Origin: Comamonas suwonensis | GTDB taxonomy: Bacteria > Pseudomonadota > Gammaproteobacteria > Burkholderiales > Burkholderiaceae_C | Reading direction: 5' to 3' | DNA: 64,000 nt | Assembly: GCF_012844455.2 (NCBI RefSeq) | Contig: NZ_JABBCQ020000011.1 | Span: forward strand, 1 to 64,000 | Shown: piece by piece, positions 29,440 through 36,159 of the stretch | Layout of the letters: each line of letters begins with the position of its first letter | Numbering within the stretch: the stretch's first letter is position 1 | The notes under the pieces: generated by a model | What the model saw: the letters and a program-made list of their open reading frames with translations, nothing else | Databases searched by the model: none | Told to the model about the DNA's origin: nothing | Made by a program: the position numbers and the translations under genes

Positions 29440-30210
29440 ATGAGCGACCTAATTCTCGAAACCAAGCAACTCACCAAAGAGTTCAAAGGCTTTACCGCCG
29501 TCAGCAAGGTGGATCTGGCCGTGCAGCGTGGCTCCATTCATGCATTGATCGGGCCTAACGGTGCGGGCAAGACCACTTGCTTCAATTTGCTGACCAAGTT
29601 TCTGGAACCTACTTCCGGAAGCATTCAATTCAACGGCGTAGACATTACCCGCGAAGCCCCGGCGCAGATTGCGCGGCGCGGCGTGATTCGCTCGTTCCAG
29701 ATATCGGCCGTATTCCCGCACAGCACTTTGCTGGAGAACGTGCGCATTGGCCTGCAGCGCAAGCTGGGTACGGCCTACCAGTTCTGGACCAGCGAGAAGA
29801 CGCTGAATCAGCTCAATGACCGTGCCATGGAACTGTTGACCGAAGTCGGCCTGCAGGACCTGGCCGATGAACTGACCGTGAACCTGCCTTATGGCCGCAA
29901 GCGTGCATTGGAGATCGCCACCACGCTGGCCATGGAGCCCGAGTTGATGCTGCTGGATGAGCCCACGCAGGGCATGGGCCACGAGGACGTGGACCGCGTC
30001 ACGCAGCTCATCAAGAAAGTCTCGGCTGGCCGCACCATCTTGATGGTGGAGCACAACATGAAAGTGATTGCGACGATTGCAGATCGCATCACCGTGCTGC
30101 AACGCGGCGCTGTGCTGGCCGAAGGGCACTACGAAGAAGTTTCAAAAAATCCGCAGGTGATGGAAGCCTATATGGGGACCACGGATGGGCAGTTGCAAGG
30201 TGCGCATTGA
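29440..30210 (+). CDS. livG: Branched-chain-type ABC transporter ATP-binding protein (LivG family)
   Basis: A 256-residue cytoplasmic ATPase of the HAAT/branched-chain amino acid importer class. The ATG at 29440 (MSDLILETKQL) gives the normal N-terminus; an in-frame start 46 codons upstream would add unrelated sequence. Walker A is GPNGAGKTTC, the Q-loop region FQISAVFPHSTLLENVRIG is typical of LivG, the signature area is the divergent NLPYGRKRALEIATTLAM, and Walker B is LMLLDEPTQGM. It is the first gene of livG-livF-SBP-livH-livM. The LSGGQ motif is replaced by LPYGRKR, which is the normal LivG variant. Confidence 0.92.
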   Translation: MSDLILETKQLTKEFKGFTAVSKVDLAVQRGSIHALIGPNGAGKTTCFNLLTKFLEPTSGSIQFNGVDITREAPAQIARRGVIRSFQISAVFPHSTLLENVRIGLQRKLGTAYQFWTSEKTLNQLNDRAMELLTEVGLQDLADELTVNLPYGRKRALEIATTLAMEPELMLLDEPTQGMGHEDVDRVTQLIKKVSAGRTILMVEHNMKVIATIADRITVLQRGAVLAEGHYEEVSKNPQVMEAYMGTTDGQLQGAH

Positions 30211-30225
30211 ATGCTCCTCCCTGTG

Positions 30226-30301
30226 CCGTTCACGCGGCTTCCCCCTGAGGGGGACAGCACCATCGCTGCGGGGCGGCCCTTGCTTGGTGTTTTTGACTTG
30301 G
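30226..30301 (+). repeat. Dispersed intergenic repeat, type B (copy 1)
   Basis: Between livG and livF. It has a CCCCCTGAGGGGG palindrome, then CGGCCCTTGCTTG (30274-30286) and TGACTTGG (30294-30301). The same ordered words recur downstream of livM at 34244-34342. Confidence 0.55.
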
Positions 30302-30331
30302 GTTCGTGCCAGTTTTGAGATCAGATGAACA

Positions 30332-31051
30332 ATGAATAAGACAAGTACTCCGGCGCTGGAAATTTCGGGACTCAATGCCTGGTATGGCGAGTCTCATGTG
30401 CTGCATGGCATGGACCTAGTGGTTAACCCTGGCGAGGTGGTGACATTGCTGGGCCGAAATGGTGCGGGCCGCACCTCCACGCTGCGCGCCATCATGGGCC
30501 TGACAGGATCGCGCAAGGGCTCCATCAAGATCAATGGGGTGGAAACCATTCAGTGGCCTACGCACAAGATTGCACATCTGGGCGTGGGCTACTGTCCCGA
30601 AGAGCGCGGCATTTTTTCCAGTCTCTCCTGCGAAGAAAACCTGATGCTGCCGCCGCCGCTCAAAACCGGCCAGCCCGGTATGAGCGTGGACGAGATCTAC
30701 CAGATGTTCCCCAACCTCTACGAGCGCCGCAATAGCCAGGGCACGCGCCTGTCGGGTGGCGAGCAGCAGATGCTGGCCGTGGCGCGCATTCTGCGCACGG
30801 GCGCACGTCTGCTGCTGCTGGATGAAATTTCTGAAGGCTTGGCGCCCGTCATCGTTCAGACCCTGGCCCGCATGATTAAAACGCTGCGCGAAAAGGGCTA
30901 CACCGTGGTGATGGTGGAGCAGAACTTCCGCTTTGCCGCGCCTCTGGCTGATCGATTCTATGTGGTCGAGCACGGCCATGTTGCGCTGCGTTTTGGCGCT
31001 GATGAGCTGGACGCAAAGATGTCTGTGCTTAATGAGCTGCTGGGCGTTTGA
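30332..31051 (+). CDS. livF: Branched-chain-type ABC transporter ATP-binding protein (LivF family), Walker A Arg variant
   Basis: A 239-residue LivF-type ATPase partnering LivG. The signature RLSGGEQQMLAVARIL and Walker B LLLLDEISEGLAP are intact, as is the switch His/Gln region MVEQNFRFA. The Walker A loop reads GRNGAGRTST: the nearly invariant Lys that contacts the ATP phosphates is Arg here (codon CGC near 30469). The gene is otherwise full length, in frame and in its operon, so decay is unlikely. Either Arg substitutes for Lys or this subunit hydrolyses ATP poorly and LivG carries the work. I have an impression that related betaproteobacterial LivF proteins share this change, which I could not check. 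Confidence 0.92.
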   Translation: MNKTSTPALEISGLNAWYGESHVLHGMDLVVNPGEVVTLLGRNGAGRTSTLRAIMGLTGSRKGSIKINGVETIQWPTHKIAHLGVGYCPEERGIFSSLSCEENLMLPPPLKTGQPGMSVDEIYQMFPNLYERRNSQGTRLSGGEQQMLAVARILRTGARLLLLDEISEGLAPVIVQTLARMIKTLREKGYTVVMVEQNFRFAAPLADRFYVVEHGHVALRFGADELDAKMSVLNELLGV

Positions 31052-31106
31052 CGCACTGAATTTCTCTTTTCTTTTTCATAACAAAGACCTAACCCTGGAG
31101 ATCAAG

Positions 31107-32303
31107 ATGAAAGCAAAACTGAGCGTTCTCTCGTGCATGCTGGCTGTTGCTGGTTTGACCAGCCCTCTGGTGCAAGCCCAGGAAAAAGTGAAGATCGGCT
31201 TTGTGACCGATATGTCCAGCCTGTATGCCGACGTGGAAGGCAAAAACGGCGCTCTGGCCATGCAAATGGCAATTGACGACTTTGGTGGCAAGGCGCTGGG
31301 TCAGCCCATTGAGCTGATGAGCGCAGACCACCAGAACAAGGCCGATATTGCTGCATCCAAGATGCGCGAGTGGATTGATACGCAGAACATCTCGCTGGTC
31401 TTCAGCGGCACCAACTCCGGTACAGCGCTGGCGGTCTCGCAAGTGGCGAATGAGAAGAAGCGCGTGCACATCAACAGCGGTGCAGGCTCTTCTGCTTTGA
31501 CCAATGAGCAGTGCAACCCCTACACCGTGCACTACGCTTATGACACCGTGGCGCTTGCCAAGGGCACGGGTGGCGCGGTGGTCGATCGCGGTGGCAAGGA
31601 CTGGTTCTTTTTGACGGCTGACTACGCCTTCGGTCAGGCGTTGGAGAGCGATACCACCAAGGTCATTCAAGCCAAGGGTGGCAAGGTGTTGGGCTCGGTC
31701 AGGCACCCTCTGAATGCGTCGGACTTCTCGTCCTTCCTGCTGCAGGCGCAAAGCTCCAAGGCCCATATTCTGGGCCTGGCCAATGCGGGTGGCGACACCA
31801 TCAACGCCATCAAGGCAGCCAAAGAGTTCGGTATCAACAAGACCATGAAGACCGCCGGCCTGCTGGTCTTTCTGACCGATATTCATAGCCTGGGTCTGAA
31901 GAACACAGAAGGTCTGCTGCACACCACCAGTTGGTACTGGGACATGAATGACGAATCGCGCAAATTCGCCAACAAGTTCTTTGCCAAGACCAAGCGTATG
32001 CCTACCGATGTGCAGGCCGCGGACTACTCGGCTGTCATGAACTATCTGAAGGCCGTCGAAGCCGTCAAGACCACCAATGCGGACAAGGTGATGGCCCACC
32101 TGAAGAGCACGCCCATCAATGACTTTTATGGCAAGGGCGTGATCCGTCCGGATGGCACGTTTGCCCATGATATGTACCTGGTCGAAGCCAAGAAGCCCAG
32201 CGAATCCACCAAGCCCTGGGACTACCTCAAGGTCCTGACCAAGCTGCCTGCTGACACGGTCTGGACGACCAAGGCCGAGACCAAGTGCGCGCTCTGGAAG
32301 TAA
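31107..32303 (+). CDS. Periplasmic substrate-binding protein of the LivGFHM-type importer (CouP-like)
   Basis: A 398-residue type I periplasmic binding protein. The ATG at 31107 has CTGGAG six bases upstream and begins a Sec signal (MKAKLSVLSCMLAVAGLTSPLVQAQ). Mature features include IGFVTDMSSLYADVEGKNGALAMQMAIDDFGG, ADHQNKADIAASKMREWID, GTNSGTALAV and LTADYAFGQALE. These words resemble the RPA1789/CouP group, which binds p-coumarate and related aromatic acids, more than LivJ/LivK. The ligand may therefore be an aromatic acid rather than a branched-chain amino acid; this is inference from remembered sequence. Only one SBP is in the operon. Confidence 0.88.
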   Translation: MKAKLSVLSCMLAVAGLTSPLVQAQEKVKIGFVTDMSSLYADVEGKNGALAMQMAIDDFGGKALGQPIELMSADHQNKADIAASKMREWIDTQNISLVFSGTNSGTALAVSQVANEKKRVHINSGAGSSALTNEQCNPYTVHYAYDTVALAKGTGGAVVDRGGKDWFFLTADYAFGQALESDTTKVIQAKGGKVLGSVRHPLNASDFSSFLLQAQSSKAHILGLANAGGDTINAIKAAKEFGINKTMKTAGLLVFLTDIHSLGLKNTEGLLHTTSWYWDMNDESRKFANKFFAKTKRMPTDVQAADYSAVMNYLKAVEAVKTTNADKVMAHLKSTPINDFYGKGVIRPDGTFAHDMYLVEAKKPSESTKPWDYLKVLTKLPADTVWTTKAETKCALWK

Positions 32304-32351
32304 TCGCGACCTTGGACTGATGCACACCTAATACCCACCAGCGTATCTCTC

Positions 32352-33236
32352 ATGGAAATCTTCGGCGTTTCATTGCCCGGCCTGATGAGCCAGCTCCTTC
32401 TGGGGCTGGTCAACGGTTCGTTCTACGCAATTCTGAGTCTGGGTCTGGCCGTGATTTTCGGCCTGCTCAATGTCATCAACTTTGCGCATGGCGCACTGTT
32501 CATGCTGGGCGCCATGTGCACCTGGATGGCCATGAGCTACTTTGGCATCAACTACTGGGTGATGCTGATTCTGTCGCCCGTGCTGGTGGGTATTCTGGGT
32601 GTGCTGATAGAGCGCTTTTTACTGCGCTGGATCTACAAGCTCGATCACCTCTACGGCCTGCTGCTCACGCTGGGACTGTCGCTGCTGATCGAAGGCGTGT
32701 TTCGCTCCGTCTACGGCGTCTCGGGTCTGGGCTATGACACGCCCGAGTTGCTGGAAGGTGCGACCAATCTGGGCTTCATGATTTTGCCCAACTACCGGGC
32801 GTGGGTGGTTGTGGCCTCCATTGTGGTCTGTGTGGCCACCTGGTTTGTGATCGAGAAGACGCGTATCGGTGCCTATCTGCGTGCTGGTACCGAGAACCCG
32901 CGTCTGGTTGAAGCCTTTGGCGTCAACGTGCCCGTCATGATCACGCTGACCTATGCCTTTGGTGCCGCACTGGCGGCTTTCGCTGGTGTGTTGGCTGCGC
33001 CGGTCTACCAAGTCACGCCGCTGATGGGGCAGAACCTCATCATCGTCGTATTTGCCGTGGTGGTGATTGGCGGCATGGGCTCCATCATGGGCTCCATCCT
33101 GACGGGGCTGGGGCTGGGTGTCATCGAAGGGCTGACCAAAGTGTTCTGGCCTGAAGCATCGTCCACCGTCGTGTTTTTTATCATGGTCATTGTTTTGCTG
33201 ATTCGCCCCGCTGGCCTGTTCGGTAAAGAAAAATAA
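32352..33236 (+). CDS. livH: Branched-chain-type ABC transporter permease (LivH family)
   Basis: A 294-residue permease with about eight membrane helices. Typical words are LGLVNGSFYAILSLGLAVIFGLLNVINFAHGALFMLGA near the N-terminus and VVIGGMGSIMGSILTGLGLGVIEGL near the C-terminus, the latter containing the EAA-like coupling loop. It follows the SBP by 48 bp and precedes livM by 12 bp. Confidence 0.93.
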   Translation: MEIFGVSLPGLMSQLLLGLVNGSFYAILSLGLAVIFGLLNVINFAHGALFMLGAMCTWMAMSYFGINYWVMLILSPVLVGILGVLIERFLLRWIYKLDHLYGLLLTLGLSLLIEGVFRSVYGVSGLGYDTPELLEGATNLGFMILPNYRAWVVVASIVVCVATWFVIEKTRIGAYLRAGTENPRLVEAFGVNVPVMITLTYAFGAALAAFAGVLAAPVYQVTPLMGQNLIIVVFAVVVIGGMGSIMGSILTGLGLGVIEGLTKVFWPEASSTVVFFIMVIVLLIRPAGLFGKEK

Positions 33237-33248
33237 GAGGGGCACGAC

Positions 33249-34241
33249 ATGAAATCCAAGACGCTTGTTCAACGCATTGCCCCCGTGGGCTACGGCCTGC
33301 TGTTACTGGGCCTGATTGCAGCGCCGTTTCTCGGTGCCTATCCCGTCTTTGTGATGAAGCTCATGTGCTTCGCACTGTTTGCTTCTGCCTTTAACCTGCT
33401 GCTGGGCTATACGGGTCTGCTGTCCTTTGGTCATGCAGCCTTCCTAGGTGGCGCAGCCTATGTGGCGGGCTACAGCATCAAGGCCTGGGGCTTTACGCCA
33501 GAAATTGGCATGCTGCTGGGCACCGTGGTCGGCGGACTGCTGGGCTTGATCTTTGGCTGGCTGGCCATTCGCCGCCAGGGCATCTACTTCTCGATGATTA
33601 CGCTGGCGCTGGCGCAGATGCTGTTTTTTGTCGCGCTGCAAGCCAAGTTCACCGGCGGTGAAGACGGCCTGCAAGGTGTGCCACGTGGCAAGCTGTTCGG
33701 CGTGATTGATCTGAGCAGTGATCTGACGATGTACTACGTGGCATTGGTGGTGGTGACACTCGCCTTCCTGCTCATCGTGCGCACCATTCACTCGCCTTTT
33801 GGTCAGGTGCTCAAGGCCATCAAGGAAAACGAGCCACGCGCGATCTCGCTGGGCTATGACGTGAACCGCTTCAAGCTGCTGGCCTTTGTGATCTCTGCTG
33901 CGCTCACCGGTCTGGCGGGCTCACTCAAGACGCTGGTATTGGGCTTTGCCACCTTGTCCGATGTGCACTGGACCACCTCTGGTCACGTGATTTTGATGAC
34001 GCTGATGGGTGGCCTGGGCACGCTCTCCGGCCCGTTGCTGGGCTCGGCTGTGGTCGTGGCGCTGGAAAACAAGATTGGCGACTTCGGCACCTTCCTCGCT
34101 CACACCACGGGTGTTGAATGGTTTGGCACGCTGGGTGAGTCCGTTACCATCGTCACCGGCCTGATCTTTGTGCTGTGCGTGCTGATGTTCCGCAAGGGCA
34201 TCATGGGCGAGCTAATTGCTTTTCTGGAAAAGAAAAGGTAG
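33249..34241 (+). CDS. livM: Branched-chain-type ABC transporter permease (LivM family)
   Basis: A 330-residue permease forming the channel with LivH. It shows FNLLLGYTGLLSFGHAAFLGGAAYVAG, the cytoplasmic loop IVRTIHSPFGQVLKAIKENEPRAISLGYDV and MGGLGTLSGPLLGSAVVVALEN, all typical of LivM. It is last in the operon; a long hairpin within the type B repeat follows at once and may terminate transcription. Confidence 0.93.
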   Translation: MKSKTLVQRIAPVGYGLLLLGLIAAPFLGAYPVFVMKLMCFALFASAFNLLLGYTGLLSFGHAAFLGGAAYVAGYSIKAWGFTPEIGMLLGTVVGGLLGLIFGWLAIRRQGIYFSMITLALAQMLFFVALQAKFTGGEDGLQGVPRGKLFGVIDLSSDLTMYYVALVVVTLAFLLIVRTIHSPFGQVLKAIKENEPRAISLGYDVNRFKLLAFVISAALTGLAGSLKTLVLGFATLSDVHWTTSGHVILMTLMGGLGTLSGPLLGSAVVVALENKIGDFGTFLAHTTGVEWFGTLGESVTIVTGLIFVLCVLMFRKGIMGELIAFLEKKR

Positions 34242-34243
34242 AC

Positions 34244-34342
34244 AACCCCTGAGCGGCTTGGCCGCTTCCCCTTCTCTCGCTACGCGGGAGAGGGGCGATA
34301 GCCTCGGTGCGGGACGGCCCTTGCTTGCTGTCTCTGACTTGG
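34244..34342 (+). repeat. Dispersed intergenic repeat, type B (copy 2) with strong hairpin
   Basis: Between livM and the convergent AttH-like gene. CGGCTTGGCCG is followed by a long hairpin, CCCCTTCTCTCGC against GCGGGAGAGGGG, then CGGCCCTTGCTTG (34315-34327) and TGACTTGG (34335-34342). The hairpin may end both converging transcripts. Confidence 0.6.
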
Positions 34343-34379
34343 CGTGTTACGAATCCTCTTACTGGTGCTTGTTGTGACG

Positions 34380-35564
34380 CTATAGCTTCATCGCTGAAAC
34401 ATAGCCGGTCATTTCAAGATAGCCACGGCCCACCGGGCTGCTACGGCCATCGGATGCAATGCGGCGCAGCTCACATAAACCTTCCCAGTAAATCGCGCCA
34501 GTGCTGGCGCGGCTGTCCAGTTCTTGGTCATCCACCAGTGCATACACTTCAAAGCGTCCGGCGGGCGTCTGCACACGCCATGCAACCGGATAGCGCGCCT
34601 TGCTGTGAGGACTGATCCAGTAGCGCAGCGGCTTAAATTGCACTTGATTGGCACTAAAGATTTGCGCATTTTCCCCGGCTTGGCGAAACGAGCCGCCAGC
34701 CCAGAGTGCGGAGCCGTCCGGGTGCCGTAGATGAAAGGCCGTCAGGGCGCTTCCGTCATCCAGATTCATACCAATCCAGTCCCAGCCCTGTGCCTCTTTA
34801 TCCATGATGGCGGCGCTGCATTCATGGTCTAACCATGCGCGGTTGTGGGGGCTGGCTTGCACTGGCAGGCGTTGCTTGCCCAAGGTGATGAAGCCGTTGA
34901 CTCTGAGCTGAGGCTGGCTGTAGTAATAGCTGGCCTGTTCTACTTGCGGGCCTTTGCGTGAAAGACCGTTGGAGCCCTGTAACAGCAAGTGCTGCGTGCT
35001 ATCAAATTCAAGATCAAGAGTGAAGTCTTTGGCGGCAAGCTTGGCGCTGTAGCGGCTGGCCTGCGCCGCATCTTTCCCGGGGACAGTCTGGCGCTTCAGA
35101 TACCAGTCGTTGATGTAGACATGGGTGTCGCTTTCACTGGCATCGGCCAGCCCCAGGCCTGCGCGCGCCATGCGCTGGTCGTGATGCAGTTTCTGGCCCT
35201 GAACATCGCATAGTGCGGCGTGGGCAAAGATCAGTTGTTTGGCGGCCAGCGGTGATTGCAGGCCTTGCGCAGCCGCAATGCGCGAGCGAAAAAAAGTCAG
35301 TTGAAAGCCCCACGGCTTTCCGTCTGCCTGCAACTGCCCGGTGATGTACCACCACTCGGTTTGCAGATCTGGATGGCTGCCAAAATCACGCGGAAATTGC
35401 AGCGATTTAATGGGCAATGCTCTGACTGAAGGCGCAAGCATCCAACTGCTCAAACCCAGGCCTGCTGCAGCCAGTGCATGCAGAGACATCCGGCGTGAGA
35501 TGGCTGCGTCGGTGGGTGCGAAATGAGGTGCGAATTCGGATGGCATCAGGGGCAGTTGGCGCAT
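34380..35564 (-). CDS. AttH/CrtC-like lipocalin-domain protein, exported
   Basis: A 394-residue protein. The N-terminus has RRMSLHALAAAGLGLSSWML, a Tat-like or long Sec signal. The mature part matches the AttH / carotenoid 1,2-hydratase-like fold (two lipocalin-like barrels): FPRDFGSHPDLQTEWWYITGQL, FQLTFFRSR, HNRAWLDHECSAAI and GWDWIGMNLDDGSALTAFHLR. Despite the CrtC similarity, no carotenoid genes are nearby. Such proteins are usually encoded with an FtsX-type permease and ATPase, as here, and probably work in an export or envelope-lipid process. Function and ligand are unproven. Confidence 0.8.
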   Translation of the reverse strand: MRQLPLMPSEFAPHFAPTDAAISRRMSLHALAAAGLGLSSWMLAPSVRALPIKSLQFPRDFGSHPDLQTEWWYITGQLQADGKPWGFQLTFFRSRIAAAQGLQSPLAAKQLIFAHAALCDVQGQKLHHDQRMARAGLGLADASESDTHVYINDWYLKRQTVPGKDAAQASRYSAKLAAKDFTLDLEFDSTQHLLLQGSNGLSRKGPQVEQASYYYSQPQLRVNGFITLGKQRLPVQASPHNRAWLDHECSAAIMDKEAQGWDWIGMNLDDGSALTAFHLRHPDGSALWAGGSFRQAGENAQIFSANQVQFKPLRYWISPHSKARYPVAWRVQTPAGRFEVYALVDDQELDSRASTGAIYWEGLCELRRIASDGRSSPVGRGYLEMTGYVSAMKL

Positions 35565-35617
35565 GCCCCATTGTTACCGCTCAGCGTGTAGCGATGCTCT
35601 TTCAGAATTGCTGTGCA

Positions 35618-36058
35618 TTAGCCAATATCAAGCAGCGGAACAATCACCATCCAGCTAATGCCAAAGCGATCCGTCACCATGCCAAAGCTGCGGGCAAAAA
35701 AGGTCTCGCCCAACGGCATCTGTACCTGACCTCCTTCGCCGATGGCGGCAAAGATGCGGTGAGCCTCATTTTCATTCGGGGCGGTGATAGAGAGGGCAAA
35801 GCCTTTGAAGTCAGGCTTGCCGCCATTCATGCCGTCCGAGGCCATGATCTGTGTCTCGCCAATCTGCATATTGGCGTGCATGATTTTTTCCGGGTCCATC
35901 TGACCAGGACCGCAGCCTTGCTCGGCGGCTGGTTCGGGCTGGGGCGGAGCGTCCTTGTAGCGCATCAGCGCCGTGACTTCTGCGCCGAGGGCCGCTTGAT
36001 AGAACTCCAGAGCCTCTTCGCAGCGGCCATCAAAAAACAGATAGGACTGGACTTGCAT
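35618..36058 (-). CDS. VOC superfamily protein (PhnB-like)
   Basis: A 146-residue vicinal-oxygen-chelate protein read from the ATG at 36058. The PhnB-type pattern is clear: MQVQSYLFFDGRCEEALEFYQAALGAEVTALMRY, IMHANMQIGETQIMASD, and FFARSFGMVTDRFGISWMVI. Homologues are single-domain and form dimers; several bind no known metal and their substrates are unknown. It lies 101 bp after the permease gene and 53 bp before the AttH-like gene, on the same strand, splitting an otherwise common permease/lipocalin pair. Confidence 0.85.
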   Translation of the reverse strand: MQVQSYLFFDGRCEEALEFYQAALGAEVTALMRYKDAPPQPEPAAEQGCGPGQMDPEKIMHANMQIGETQIMASDGMNGGKPDFKGFALSITAPNENEAHRIFAAIGEGGQVQMPLGETFFARSFGMVTDRFGISWMVIVPLLDIG

Positions 36059-36159
36059 ACGAACTCCCCAGAGCTGAGTCAGAGCATTGATTGTGCGCTG
36101 CCCTTGTTTGCCGTTGTATGAAAAACGCTGCTGAGATTGCAGGTATAGCGATTGGGTAT

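Noticed and set aside
34380..35564. Carotenoid biosynthesis role for the CrtC-like protein
   Set aside because: No carotenoid genes nearby; the context of an FtsX-type transporter fits the AttH branch instead.
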